Of a stretch of 64,000 nucleotides of DNA, positions 9,085 through 18,966 are shown piece by piece (position 1 is the first letter of the stretch; the number at the start of each line of letters is the position of its first letter). The notes beneath the pieces were generated by a model, which had not been told where the DNA came from, did not search any database, and saw nothing but the letters and a program-made list of their open reading frames with translations. The position numbers and the translations under genes are program-made. Location: positions 4,092,001-4,156,000 of the forward strand of contig NZ_SHKW01000001.1 in the NCBI RefSeq assembly GCF_004217555.1, read 5' to 3'. The stretch is from Edaphobacter modestus. Lineage in GTDB: Bacteria; Acidobacteriota; Terriglobia; Terriglobales; Acidobacteriaceae.

Positions 9085-11964
9085 ATGTCAAGGCCTGTGT
9101 GCACGCGCTCCAGCTGCTCCCGCATCGCTTATGCCGTGTTGTTGACTGTCTTTGCCTTCGCGATGGTTCCGTCGCTTCGAGCACAGGCTGTCGGTTCTGA
9201 AGCCCAGCCGCTCTGCCAGCCGCAGGTCGTCGGCAATCGCAGAATTCCCAAGGAGTCCGTGCTCGCCAGGCTGTTTTCGCACCAGGGCGATCTGTATGAC
9301 CCTCAGGTGGTCGAGCGCGACTTCAACTCGCTGTGGAATACGGGATATTTCGACGATGTCCGCATCGAGCGGGTCGACTCTCCCAAATGCGTCCAGCTGG
9401 TGATCTACGTCCGAGAGAAACCCACGATCCGCGAGATCAACTACAAGGGTATTAGCACCGTCTCGCAGTCCGACATTATGGATGCCCTTAAAAAGGCGAA
9501 GGTTGGGCTCTCCGTAGAAAGCCAGTACGACCCTACCAGGATCAAGCGCGCCGAGGTGGTCCTTAAGGAGCTTCTCTCCGCGCACGGTCATCAGTTCGCA
9601 ACGGTCAAGGAAGAGATCAAGACCATCCCTCCGGCAGCCGTTTCCGTAACCTTCACGGTGAAGGAAGGTCCGACGGTCAAGGTTGGAAAGATCGCCTTCG
9701 ACGGGAACAACAACGTTCCCGACCGCACCCTGCGCAGTGCGATGAAGAACCTCAAGCCGATCGGGATTCCGCACTCGATTATTCTTGAGAATCTCTTCGC
9801 CCGTACCTTCGACTCCAGCAAGCTCGATGAAGATACCGAGCGCGTGCGCCAGGCATACCGGGACCGCGGCTACTTCAAGGCTCTTACGAGCGAGCCGACG
9901 ACCCACGTGCGCGACGCGGGCGGTCTGAATCCGCTTACGTTGCGCCCGTCGAAGGGCAAGCGGATCGACATTCTGATGCCTGTGGAAGAGGGCGACCGGT
10001 ACCGCCTCGGCGGCATCACGTTCACCGGCAACAAGCACTACACGAATACAAAGGCGCTGCGGGCTCAGTTTGCCCAGAAGGACGGCGAGTTCTTCAACGC
10101 CACCCTGTTTGGTAAGGGGCTTGAGCAGTTACGCAAGGCCTATGGCGAGGGTGGCTACATCAACTTCGTCGGAACCCCGGTGCCGCGGATCGATGAGGCC
10201 AAGAAGCAGATCTTTCTGGATATCGATATCGACGAAGGCAAGCCGTTTTATGTCTCCCGTATCGAGTTTCAGGGCAACAGCATCACGCGCGACAAGGTTA
10301 TCCGCCGCGAGCTCCTTCTCGAGGAAGGGCAGGTCTATAACTCCCGGTTGTGGGAGCTGTCGATCATGCGTCTGAACCAGTTGAACTACTTCGAGCCTCT
10401 CAAGGCCGAGCAGGACTCCGAGAGTCGCCAGAATACGGATGACGCGACGGTGGACCTCTTGCTCAAGCTCAAAGAGAAGGGCAAGAACTCCATCGGCCTC
10501 AACGGCGGTATCAGCGGACTTTCGGGATCCTTTATTGGTCTGAACTACGAGACGAATAACTTCCTGGGTCTAGGCGAGACCCTCTCGGTGCAGGCAAATA
10601 TCGGCGACCTGTCCCGTAACCTGACGTTCGGATTTACCGAGCCGTACTTCCGCAACAAGCCTATTTCTCTAGGCATCCAGGTGTTCACCACCAAATACGA
10701 CTTCAATCCGGCCAAGGGTTACTCCATCGCGAGCAACCTCAGCCAGAACGTGAGCTCGGCGCAGCAGTCGTTGCTGACGAACTATAACCAGGCTTCGACG
10801 GGTATGACGCTTTCGGTGGGCCAGCCTCTGCGGCATCTGTTCGCTCGAAGCGGAGTCACCCGCGTGGGTCTCTCCTACGCGCTGTCGCGCTCCTCGGTAA
10901 CGACCTTCAACGACAACACGCGAAACGTCTTTCAGACCCTGGCCTTCCGCTCCGGCGTGCAGGGGCAGAATCAGCTGAACGGCATCATCTCCTCGGTTCT
11001 CACTCCCAGCTTCACGTTCTCTAGCCTCGACCGCGCAGTGGGTCCGCACTCCGGCAAGGATCTCAATGCGGCGGTCTCGATCGCCGGCGCGGGCGGAAAC
11101 GTGAAGTACATCCAGCCGATCATGAGCTGGCGTCAGTTCTTCCCCATGAAGAACCTGAAGGTGAACAAGGAGGGCCACAACGTCCTTGGATATCGCATTC
11201 AGGTCTCCCACATCTCGGGCTTCGCCGGCGAGGTTGCTCCTCCCACGAACCGTGTCTACTCCGGTGGAGAATCCGACGTTCGCGGCTTCGACGTTCGTTC
11301 GGCGTCGCCCTATACCTTCATTCCTAACCAGGTGTTGTTCAACCTGACGAACCCGGATGGCAACACGGTTCCGCGTGACCCATCGAACCCTGCCCTGGGT
11401 AGCGTCCAGATTCCATTGCCGCTTTATCGTCTGGTCTCGATCGGCGGCGACACCAGCATGACCGCGAACCTGGAGTACAGGATTCCGATCGTCAATCAGG
11501 TCACGTTCGCCTTCTTTACCGACTTCAACATGACCTTCGACCTCCGGCCGGACCAACTCCGCCAGAGCATCTCCGGACAGCAGGCGATCTCAAGTCCGAT
11601 GTATGGTTGCCCGACGGTTATCAACGGCGCCTGCTTCGGCGGTAAGCAGCTCTCCTTCCCAAACCCGCTCCAAGTGGTTCCGGGAACGAACTATGTCCCA
11701 CGCATGTCGAACGGTGCGGAGCTGCAGGTGATCCTGCCGATCGTGAACGCTCCGTTCCGCATCTTCTATGCGTATAACTCCCTTCGCCTGTACAAAGATG
11801 TTCCCCAGCAACTGGCGACCGACAGTGCGACGTTCCGAAGCTTCTTCCCAGACTCGGGAGCTGGCCAGTATACGTACCTACAGGCCTTGCAGCTCTACGG
11901 CTCTCCTTATACCCTGCGCGAGCCCCGAAAGACATTTCGTCTGACGGTCAGCACCACCTTCTGA
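9085..11964 (+). CDS. bamA: Outer membrane protein assembly factor BamA
   Basis: BamA inserts beta-barrel proteins into the outer membrane. The reading frame is open from 8968, but the ATG at 9085 places a good signal peptide first (IAYAVLLTVFAFAMVPSLRAQA) and gives 959 residues. Successive POTRA repeats follow (for example VGNRRIPKESVLARLF, INYKGISTVSQSDIMDALK, IAFDGNNNVPDRTLRSAMK, ITFTGNKHYTNTKALRAQF, IEFQGNSITRDKVIRRELL), about five in all. The 16-stranded barrel follows, with VYSGGESDVRGFDVRSASP containing the conserved VRGF of the barrel-lumen loop 6. The protein ends in TVSTTF, the terminal aromatic typical of outer-membrane barrels. Family lengths are nearer 800; the extra sequence is mostly in barrel loops. 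Confidence 0.95.
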   Translation: MSRPVCTRSSCSRIAYAVLLTVFAFAMVPSLRAQAVGSEAQPLCQPQVVGNRRIPKESVLARLFSHQGDLYDPQVVERDFNSLWNTGYFDDVRIERVDSPKCVQLVIYVREKPTIREINYKGISTVSQSDIMDALKKAKVGLSVESQYDPTRIKRAEVVLKELLSAHGHQFATVKEEIKTIPPAAVSVTFTVKEGPTVKVGKIAFDGNNNVPDRTLRSAMKNLKPIGIPHSIILENLFARTFDSSKLDEDTERVRQAYRDRGYFKALTSEPTTHVRDAGGLNPLTLRPSKGKRIDILMPVEEGDRYRLGGITFTGNKHYTNTKALRAQFAQKDGEFFNATLFGKGLEQLRKAYGEGGYINFVGTPVPRIDEAKKQIFLDIDIDEGKPFYVSRIEFQGNSITRDKVIRRELLLEEGQVYNSRLWELSIMRLNQLNYFEPLKAEQDSESRQNTDDATVDLLLKLKEKGKNSIGLNGGISGLSGSFIGLNYETNNFLGLGETLSVQANIGDLSRNLTFGFTEPYFRNKPISLGIQVFTTKYDFNPAKGYSIASNLSQNVSSAQQSLLTNYNQASTGMTLSVGQPLRHLFARSGVTRVGLSYALSRSSVTTFNDNTRNVFQTLAFRSGVQGQNQLNGIISSVLTPSFTFSSLDRAVGPHSGKDLNAAVSIAGAGGNVKYIQPIMSWRQFFPMKNLKVNKEGHNVLGYRIQVSHISGFAGEVAPPTNRVYSGGESDVRGFDVRSASPYTFIPNQVLFNLTNPDGNTVPRDPSNPALGSVQIPLPLYRLVSIGGDTSMTANLEYRIPIVNQVTFAFFTDFNMTFDLRPDQLRQSISGQQAISSPMYGCPTVINGACFGGKQLSFPNPLQVVPGTNYVPRMSNGAELQVILPIVNAPFRIFYAYNSLRLYKDVPQQLATDSATFRSFFPDSGAGQYTYLQALQLYGSPYTLREPRKTFRLTVSTTF

Positions 11965-12024
11965 CCGAATTCTTCTGGTTGCAGGAGAAGGCTGGAAGCC
12001 GCCGCAACAATAGCAAGGCATAAC

Positions 12025-12061
12025 AAAGAAAGACCCCGATCCAATCGGGGTCTTTTCTTTG
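12025..12061. terminator. Bidirectional terminator between bamA and the GT1 gene
   Basis: AGACCCCGAT and ATCGGGGTCT pair perfectly around a 3-base loop, flanked by an A-rich tract on the left and TTTTCTTT on the right, so it can work on both strands. It sits between two convergent genes. Confidence 0.92.
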
Positions 12062-12090
12062 CTTTGGGGAGGGCTGACAATAGGTTGATA

Positions 12091-13395
12091 TTAGAAAGAC
12101 GAGCGGATGCCACTCGCTTCCAGAACCAATTCTTCTGGAACGCTGTTTGCGAAGGCATCTTCAATGACGTCCGCCGCAAACTCCAGTCCACGAATCTTCG
12201 TAATGGCCTCTTGAATCGAATGAGCCTTCTCGCGGTAGCTCGGATGGTCCTGCACCTTCTGGATCAGTTCTGTGAGCCTTTCCGTTGTGAGATCATCCAC
12301 GGTCACATACTCTCCCACGCCGTGGTAAGCGATTCGTGTTGCCGCTCCGGGCTGGTCATAGGAGATCGGAATCGCCACCATCGGAACTCCCTGCGCGAGG
12401 CATTCGAGAGTGGTATTCATGCCTGCATGAGTGATGCAGAGGGATGCGCGCTTCAATAACTCAAGTTGAGGAGCTCCCTTAACCACGATCACATTGGAAG
12501 GGATGGTCCCGAGGTCTTCAGGATTTACGCTCTTTCCAATCGAAAGGACTGCCTGAAACTTCGGGAATCTGGCGAGCGACTCGAGAATGGCCTTGTAGAT
12601 AAAGTCGAGGCCGTTTACGAGGGTTCCCAGGGACGCATAAATCAGCGGTCTGTCATCCAGTTTTTCCCATGGAAAGGGAGCGGGTACCCGGCCTGAGCCA
12701 TCGTGGAAAGGGCCGGCAAAATGAAACTGCGGAACCGTAGGCATGCCCGGATAGTCAAACACTTTCGGAGTCTGAGTAATCACTGCCAATGGGGAGAGAG
12801 TCGCTGCCGGATTGGTCCAGTCGATATCAAGCCCCATCCTTGTGGCATATGTAGTCGCAATCGACACAAGGGGCGTAAAAAAGCTTGCGAAGGATCCTAC
12901 GGCTTCCCTATAGGTAGCGCGTGCTTCCTCTGAATCTTCATACGGAAGGGTGAAGAGGCAGGGAGGCGTCTCTCCTGAAAAGTCGATATGGAGCACATTC
13001 CAGATGTGAACATACGGCAGGCCCAGACTTAAGGGAACAAGCTCGGCGTAGAAGTAGATCGTATCGATCACAACAGCTTCAATGCCAGCCTCCAGCATCT
13101 TCTGGGGGAGGTAAGCGAGAGCCGCTTCGGTCAGGATTGGCGATATATGCATGGAGGTGTACTGCATCACCTCCATGCCGTGAAGCTTTGCCACGGGATC
13201 ATAGATGCCAGTGCCTTTGGGCAATTCCTTTTCGCCATACGACACAAATTTCAGACCAGCAGCACGTACCGCGGGTTCAGTATCGGGAGTTCCAAAAAAC
13301 ACAATCTCATGGCCGCGCGACTGCAGTTGGCGTGCAAGTGCGGTCATAGGGTTTAGGTGACCTGTCAGGGGTACGCTTATAAAGCCGATTCTCAT
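12091..13395 (-). CDS. GT1-family (UGT/MGT-type) glycosyltransferase
   Basis: A 434-residue GT-B fold enzyme. The N-terminal domain opens with MRIGFISVPLTGHLNPMTALARQL, the acceptor-side motif of UGT/MGT glycosyltransferases. The C-terminal nucleotide-sugar site is KGAPQLELLKRASLCITHAGMNTTLECLAQGVPMVAIP followed by YDQPGAATRI, with the HAGMNTTLE and DQ contacts intact. Relatives glucosylate small lipophilic acceptors such as macrolides and carotenoids (CrtX). No carotenoid or polyketide genes are adjacent, so the acceptor is unknown. It stands alone, with a terminator after it. Confidence 0.9.
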   Translation of the reverse strand: MRIGFISVPLTGHLNPMTALARQLQSRGHEIVFFGTPDTEPAVRAAGLKFVSYGEKELPKGTGIYDPVAKLHGMEVMQYTSMHISPILTEAALAYLPQKMLEAGIEAVVIDTIYFYAELVPLSLGLPYVHIWNVLHIDFSGETPPCLFTLPYEDSEEARATYREAVGSFASFFTPLVSIATTYATRMGLDIDWTNPAATLSPLAVITQTPKVFDYPGMPTVPQFHFAGPFHDGSGRVPAPFPWEKLDDRPLIYASLGTLVNGLDFIYKAILESLARFPKFQAVLSIGKSVNPEDLGTIPSNVIVVKGAPQLELLKRASLCITHAGMNTTLECLAQGVPMVAIPISYDQPGAATRIAYHGVGEYVTVDDLTTERLTELIQKVQDHPSYREKAHSIQEAITKIRGLEFAADVIEDAFANSVPEELVLEASGIRSSF

Positions 13396-13661
13396 GATGT
13401 CGATGATCCCTTCTCGTTCACCGGGAACCGCATCCCTTCGGATCAGCCCTGAATTCTAGGACCAATAGGAATGAGCAGCGCGGTGACTCGCAAGGTTAAC
13501 CAACACAGGCCGGCTTTTATTCCAGCCACAAGAAGGCGAAATCAATCGAAAGGTTCGTAAAAAGTGGTTGCACGCAGCCGAAATGGGTCGTAAATGACGG
13601 AGAAGAAAAGGGAACCCTCTGTTCTCAGGAACAAACCCCAAGGACGCGCCGAATCGATCTT

Positions 13662-15164
13662 TTAGTAGCTGCGCTGATAGATGCGCGAGATGCGGTCATG
13701 CCAGCCCAGCCGCTCGTCATCGAGCAGCGCCCAAAGCACGCCGAGCCCAAGGGAGGCCGACGATAAGGCCAGAGCGAAGATGCGGCGTCGCATTGCAGCG
13801 CGGCTGGGATTGTCGTCTGAAAAAGTGCAGAGGGCAATCCTGGCGTAACGCATTCCCAGCGTGGAGTTTGAGAAGGTGAAGAAGAGCAGCTGATAGAGAA
13901 AACCGAGCAGAACGATCGCGCCTATCCCGGAGATTGCGGCAGTCGAAAGCGACATATGCAAGCCGCCCGGAATGAAGTGCGCGGCCGTCAGGACGGCGGC
14001 GGAGGTAAATACCAGGAACGCCGCGAAGACGACGCAGGCATCGACGGCTGTAGACATCAGACGAAGATCGAGCGGCGCCACCTGAAGAGGAGTGGCATAG
14101 AGATGCTGGGTCTCCGGAGAGAGCTGCAGGTGTTGTGCGGCGTATGGTTCCGCGGCCGGCGTGGAATATTCCGAAGGGTACGATGCCGCAGGGGCGGAGG
14201 AATGCGGACCGTAGGCGCCAGTATGCGAGCGGGGCTGCGCATCCAGCAGAATCGAGGTCCATTCCGGCGCAGCCGTCTCGGCTGCTGGCTCTGCGGAGAT
14301 CTGTTCGACCTCCACCTCGAAGATGCGGAGCTGCGACGCGTCGGAGTGAAGTTCAGCCTCTTCACGCAGGGGGCCCTCCGCCAGGCGCGGGCGGGCACGG
14401 CGAGCGGCAACGAGCTGACGCGGGAACTCGATAAGGTTTCCGGGAATCTCTATCGGGGGCTCGACCGGATCGAAGACCGGAGATTGGCGAAATGCTATCT
14501 CCTCATCCAGAAACAGCGACTCCGATGGATCGTTCTGGTCGAGGTGGCTGGCCTCGATGTCTTCCCTTCGCGCATGGCGCGCACGGAATGCAGGACCAGC
14601 CGCATCGATGCCGGGCAGGCGCAGATCTTCCGCATGCCGGACGGTATAGACCGTGGCGGCGGCTGAAGCAGATGCCACGGTCTCGAATTCAAGCTGTTCC
14701 GTTGTGTCTTCGGAGAGCTGGGCGGTCCTGTCGGCACGGGCGGGAGCTGAGGGAACGGCAGCCGGGACTGGAGAGGAGTCTCTGTACTGATCGAGCTCGG
14801 TGAGCAGGTCGTACTGTACCTGGGCGAGAGCCTCGGCATTTCGTACAGCGATCTCGGCGGCCGCTTCGGCCTGTCTTGCTGCCTCTTCTGCTTCGCGGAC
14901 GGAGCGTTCGGCCTCTTCGGCGAGAAAGGCGCGGTAGCTCTTCGATTGGGCGTAGCGTTCGGCGACGGCGGCCGCGATGCGGGAGGCTTTTGCGCGCGGA
15001 TTTGCGTTCTGCGTAGCCTGTTCAGGCTCAGAGCTTCGGGGTCGGCGGGAACGATGCGCCGCGAGCCGCTCGGCCACCTGCTGTCGCAGCGCGAAGGGTT
15101 CCTGGGGCGCTTCCGCTCCCACAGCGCCTTCGTCTTCCGTCACTCTCTTTCGCTCTGCGTTCAT
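13662..15164 (-). CDS. RDD-domain membrane protein with long charged N-terminal region
   Basis: Roughly the first 370 residues are low-complexity and probably cytoplasmic: an Arg/Ala/Glu-rich coiled-coil-like stretch (AEEAERSVREAEEAARQAEAA), then acidic Pro/Ser/Ala linker. The last 130 are an RDD domain: LMSTAVDACVVFAAFLVF (the Arg-Asp-Asp signature has become S-T-A-V-D), two to three membrane helices, TLGMRYARIALCTF and LDDERLGWHDRISRIY. I prefer the ATG at 15164; a GTG at 15188 is in frame but has no ribosome site. RDD proteins are poorly characterised; some are ion or Na+/H+ antiporters. It is divergent from lptD, only 54 bases apart. Confidence 0.85.
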   Translation of the reverse strand: MNAERKRVTEDEGAVGAEAPQEPFALRQQVAERLAAHRSRRPRSSEPEQATQNANPRAKASRIAAAVAERYAQSKSYRAFLAEEAERSVREAEEAARQAEAAAEIAVRNAEALAQVQYDLLTELDQYRDSSPVPAAVPSAPARADRTAQLSEDTTEQLEFETVASASAAATVYTVRHAEDLRLPGIDAAGPAFRARHARREDIEASHLDQNDPSESLFLDEEIAFRQSPVFDPVEPPIEIPGNLIEFPRQLVAARRARPRLAEGPLREEAELHSDASQLRIFEVEVEQISAEPAAETAAPEWTSILLDAQPRSHTGAYGPHSSAPAASYPSEYSTPAAEPYAAQHLQLSPETQHLYATPLQVAPLDLRLMSTAVDACVVFAAFLVFTSAAVLTAAHFIPGGLHMSLSTAAISGIGAIVLLGFLYQLLFFTFSNSTLGMRYARIALCTFSDDNPSRAAMRRRIFALALSSASLGLGVLWALLDDERLGWHDRISRIYQRSY

Positions 15165-15218
15165 GTTCCTTGAAAACCTCAAACCCACACAGGGTGAAAT
15201 TCAGTTAGCCTCAATAGA

Positions 15219-17876
15219 GTGGTGGTAAGTCTGATACGTTTCGATCCAAACGAATCGGTTGTAAGGGCCCAGAGACCGTACAGCCGAGCCCGTGGTAGCA
15301 AAGCCGTTGCCGAAGTGGGCGCTCGCAGGCACCGATGGTCCGGACGTCTGCGCGGGGTTTATCTTCTGATAACTATCATGGGGCTGGCCTGGAGTCATCC
15401 ACAGTTGCGGGCCCAGGAGGTGTCGAATCAGGAACCCGCGAGTGCGACGCAGCTTCCGGAGGGGCCGGACGTGAGCACGTCGCGCTATCCGGATGCGATT
15501 GTGCTTCCGGCAGAGGACGATAGTTCGACGGTTGTCATCGAAAGCTCTGGCCCGCAGACAAAGACAGGAGGCCGCTACACGCTGGATGACGATGTGGTGA
15601 TTACGTACGGCGATCGCCGGGTAGAGGCCGACCACATCGACTACGACGGCGATACGGGCGACCTGAATGCTAGCGGGCATGTGAAGGTCAGCGGCGGGCA
15701 AAATAACGAAAGCATCACCGCAAGTCACGGAAGCATGAATCTCAAGACGCAGACGGGACGATTCTTCGACGTCAAGGGCACCGTCGGGCTCCGGCCGCCT
15801 GGTCAGAAGCCGGTTTATGACAACGGCCAGCCGTTTTTGTTTGAGGGCAGGATTGTGGTGAAGACCGGACCCCAATCGTATGACATCTATGGAGGATCTG
15901 TAACGTCCTGCCAGCTGCCTCATCCCGACTGGCAGTTGTATGCGGAAAAGTTCAGCGTGACGTCCACAAAGGCGACCGCAAAGAATACTGTCTTTCGCGT
16001 CATCGACGTACCGCTGGTATATCTACCGTATGCGACGCACCCGGTTGGCGGCGAAGAGAGGCAGAGCGGATTCCTGGTTCCTGTTATCGGTGAGTCCTCC
16101 ACAAAGGGCCTCGTGCTGGGGGAACAGATCTACGTGGTATTGGGCCGCAGCTCCGATATGACGGTAGGCGCGCAGTACTATTCCAAGCGCGGCTGGGAGC
16201 AATCCGCGACCTTCCGCTACCGCGGTCAGGGAAACAACTTCGCGTTGGCGCACTACAGCGGTCTGCTCGACCGCGGCTTCGTCACTGGAGGCCAGTATGT
16301 GAACCAGGGGGGACAGGATATCGTCTTCTCCGGACGCTACGACCTGAGCCACCAGACGCGCTTCGTGTCCGATCTTGAATACCTGAGCTCCTATCCCTAC
16401 CGCGAGGCCTTCACCGAAAACTTCAACCAGGCGGTCTCGAGCGATATTCTGTCGATCGGGTATGCCATCCATCAAGCCGCAGGCTATTCCTGGGCGATGC
16501 GCGCCGACCGTTACCAGGGATTGAAGCAGGCGGCAACTGCCACCGAGCCTGAGGAGCAGGTACGTATCTTCCACGCACCATCCGCGGACCTATCCACGAC
16601 AGAACACAGGCTGGGAGTGTCGGGGGCGTTCTGGAATATAGAGAGCTCGATGGCGGGGTTGAAGCGGGTACAGCCGAACTTCGCCACCACCGGTCTGACG
16701 GAGCGCTTTGACATTCATCCCGAGGTCGTACTTCCTCTAAGCGCAGGGGGATGGAGGTTCCGGCCCTCTGTTGCAGTCCGCGACACGATTTACACCAGAA
16801 GCCGAGAACAGTCCTCCACCTCTCTCGTTCCCGAGGAGAGCGGCGAAGCAGTCAATCGGGGCGACGTCGAGATAGGTGTGGAGGCGAGAGCCCCGGTCCT
16901 GGAGCGAACCTTTACCTCTCCTTTCGTGCATAAGCTCTTCGGATCGGATGTGAAGCATACGATTGAACCGATGGCGGCCTATCACCTTGTGAAAGGTGTG
17001 GACAACTTCGGCCAGTTGCTTCGGTTTGACGAGACCGACGTGGTCAGCAATACCAACGAGGTGGTGTACGGCGTTACGCAGCGGCTGTTTCTCAGGCAAA
17101 AGTCGAGCAGCGAGACATGCCCGGAACAGAACGACGATGCGGCAGGCGCGGCGGCGTGGACCGGGGCCGCGGCTGGAGGCGTGATGGGAGGAGTGGGGAA
17201 TGGAGCGGCCTCCGACCCGGGATATGTCGGGGCCTCGTCGGGATGCGGAGGTCGTGAGCTGCTGTCCTGGAGGTTGACCCAGAAGTACTTCCTCGATCCG
17301 CAGTTTGGGGGCGCCGTTGTGACGGGAACCCGGAATATCTTTCAGACGACCCTCGATCTGTCCGGCGTCGCCTTTCTCACTGAGCCGAGAGAGATTTCGC
17401 CGCTGATCTCACGGCTGCGGTGGAAGACCTCGGATCATTTCGATGCGGAGTGGGACTTCGACGTGGACACCGGAGCGAAGAAGTTGACTTCCAATAACGT
17501 GCTGGTTAATTTCCATGAGGGCCAGATCTTTTCCGGTCTGAGCTATGCCCGGCTGAATGCCCCGGGACGGTTCAACATAGCCGGCTTTTCTTCTGCCGTC
17601 TCGGACTTCACCCAGTTGCGGGTTCTGCTGGGATATGGCGGGCCCACGAAGGGGGGATTCGGCGTTGCCGCGAATGCCGGGCTCGACCTCATTCACACCC
17701 AGGTGCAATATGCTGCCCTGCAGGTCCAGTACAACTGGGATTGCTGCGGTCTGAGCGTCGAATACCGGAAGTACGAACTGGGTTCGGTGCGCAATGAGAA
17801 CACGTATCGCTTCAACTTCACGCTGGCGAACATCGGGACAGCAGGAAATTTAAGGCGGGCCGAGCGGCTCTTCTGA
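15219..17876 (+). CDS. lptD: LPS-assembly protein LptD (OstA/Imp)
   Basis: LptD is the outer-membrane translocon that places LPS in the outer leaflet. A signal peptide precedes QLRAQ (about residue 65). An LptA/OstA-like beta-jellyroll domain follows (GRYTLDDDVVITYGDRRVEADHIDYDGDTG; GHVKV), then the barrel. Cys231 (TSCQLPHPDW) and the adjacent Cys842-Cys843 in NWDCCGLSVEYRKYELG match the Cys-Cys of E. coli LptD that forms inter-domain disulphides. At 885 residues it is somewhat longer than E. coli LptD. The start, GTG at 15219, is uncertain because it leaves little promoter space from the divergent RDD gene; a later start remains possible. The two downstream genes fit its folding needs. Confidence 0.93.
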   Translation: MVVSLIRFDPNESVVRAQRPYSRARGSKAVAEVGARRHRWSGRLRGVYLLITIMGLAWSHPQLRAQEVSNQEPASATQLPEGPDVSTSRYPDAIVLPAEDDSSTVVIESSGPQTKTGGRYTLDDDVVITYGDRRVEADHIDYDGDTGDLNASGHVKVSGGQNNESITASHGSMNLKTQTGRFFDVKGTVGLRPPGQKPVYDNGQPFLFEGRIVVKTGPQSYDIYGGSVTSCQLPHPDWQLYAEKFSVTSTKATAKNTVFRVIDVPLVYLPYATHPVGGEERQSGFLVPVIGESSTKGLVLGEQIYVVLGRSSDMTVGAQYYSKRGWEQSATFRYRGQGNNFALAHYSGLLDRGFVTGGQYVNQGGQDIVFSGRYDLSHQTRFVSDLEYLSSYPYREAFTENFNQAVSSDILSIGYAIHQAAGYSWAMRADRYQGLKQAATATEPEEQVRIFHAPSADLSTTEHRLGVSGAFWNIESSMAGLKRVQPNFATTGLTERFDIHPEVVLPLSAGGWRFRPSVAVRDTIYTRSREQSSTSLVPEESGEAVNRGDVEIGVEARAPVLERTFTSPFVHKLFGSDVKHTIEPMAAYHLVKGVDNFGQLLRFDETDVVSNTNEVVYGVTQRLFLRQKSSSETCPEQNDDAAGAAAWTGAAAGGVMGGVGNGAASDPGYVGASSGCGGRELLSWRLTQKYFLDPQFGGAVVTGTRNIFQTTLDLSGVAFLTEPREISPLISRLRWKTSDHFDAEWDFDVDTGAKKLTSNNVLVNFHEGQIFSGLSYARLNAPGRFNIAGFSSAVSDFTQLRVLLGYGGPTKGGFGVAANAGLDLIHTQVQYAALQVQYNWDCCGLSVEYRKYELGSVRNENTYRFNFTLANIGTAGNLRRAERLF

Positions 17877-17929
17877 TCCGAGCCCGGGCGGGGGGCGATC
17901 CAGCCCTGCGTGAGATAATCAGAGGCATT

Positions 17930-18934
17930 GTGTCGAATGCCGCCCGTCTGTTTCGCCCCTTCCTTTTCCTCCTGATGCTGGCCGCGGCCGGCTGTCACGC
18001 GCAGAGTTCCTCTGCTGGGGGAGGAAAGCTTCCGCCGGAGCTTGCTCGACGGGTTGAGATCCTCATTCGATCCAAGACGAATCTCCCTCCCAATTACGAG
18101 ATGATCGTTGGTCCCCGAGCCAGAAGCGACGTTCAGGGATTCGACGAGATCACGGTGCTCTTTTCTGCCGACGGCAAGAGCTCCAAGCCGATGACCTTCC
18201 TGTTGTCGACGGATGGAAAGACCCTGGCGCAGTTTAATAAGTTTGACATCAGCCAGGACCCAAAAACTCTGGTCAGCGCTGATGGAAGACCTGCGCGCGG
18301 TGGCCCCGCGAACGCTCCGGTGGTGATCGTAGGCTTCGACGACCTCGAGTGTCCCTTCTGCGCCAAGATGCACGCGCAGATGTTTCCCGCTCTGATGCAG
18401 CGGTACAAGGATCAGGTGCGGATCGTCTACAAGGACTTCCCGCTCGATCAGCATCCGTGGGCGATGCGTGCAGCCATAAACGTCAACTGTCTGGGAGCCC
18501 AGAGTACGGACGGTTACTGGAATGTCGTCGATTACATTCACGCGCACGCCTCTGAGATGGGAGGCGCGGAGAAGACGCTGGCCAAGGCGAATGAGACCCT
18601 CGACACCATCACCCGCGACGAGGGAAAGAAACAGAAGGTGAATGAGGCTACGCTCGGCGCCTGCATCGAGAAACAGGACGAGACTCCGGTGAGGGCTTCC
18701 ATGAAGGCAGGATCCGATCTTGGCGTGGAAGCGACTCCGGCACTGTTCATCAACGGCGAACGGCTTGAAGGAGCGTTGCCGATCGAATATGTGTATCGAA
18801 TGATTGACAATGCGCTTGTCGCCGCAGGGCAGACTCCGCCGCCGCCAGTCACACTGCCGTCGTTGAGTTCGCCGCCGGCTCCTACTCCAGCTCCGGCAAC
18901 CGGCCAGCCCTCTGGTCATGCGCCCGGCCAGTAA
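17930..18934 (+). CDS. DsbA-like thioredoxin-fold lipoprotein
   Basis: Starts at GTG 17930. The N-terminus is a lipoprotein signal with lipobox ending at Cys22 (LMLAAAGC). Residues 35-110 form an N-terminal domain of unknown function. From residue 125 comes a DsbA/DsbG-type thioredoxin domain: VVIVGFDDLECPFCAKMHAQMF with redox pair Cys141-x-x-Cys144, VYKDFPLDQHPWAMRAA, and the cis-proline loop GVEATPALFINGERLEG. The C-terminus is Pro-rich. It is most likely a periplasmic, membrane-anchored thiol oxidase or isomerase. It lies 53 bases after lptD and 32 before a SurA-like gene, so a role in LptD disulphide formation is an attractive inference. Confidence 0.9.
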   Translation: MSNAARLFRPFLFLLMLAAAGCHAQSSSAGGGKLPPELARRVEILIRSKTNLPPNYEMIVGPRARSDVQGFDEITVLFSADGKSSKPMTFLLSTDGKTLAQFNKFDISQDPKTLVSADGRPARGGPANAPVVIVGFDDLECPFCAKMHAQMFPALMQRYKDQVRIVYKDFPLDQHPWAMRAAINVNCLGAQSTDGYWNVVDYIHAHASEMGGAEKTLAKANETLDTITRDEGKKQKVNEATLGACIEKQDETPVRASMKAGSDLGVEATPALFINGERLEGALPIEYVYRMIDNALVAAGQTPPPPVTLPSLSSPPAPTPAPATGQPSGHAPGQ

Positions 18935-18966
18935 CCCCCCGACAAGGATTTGAGGAGATTTTGCAA

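Noticed and set aside
9088..10038. A 316-codon minus-strand open frame
   Set aside because: Antisense to the bamA POTRA region; composition is typical of a mirror frame.
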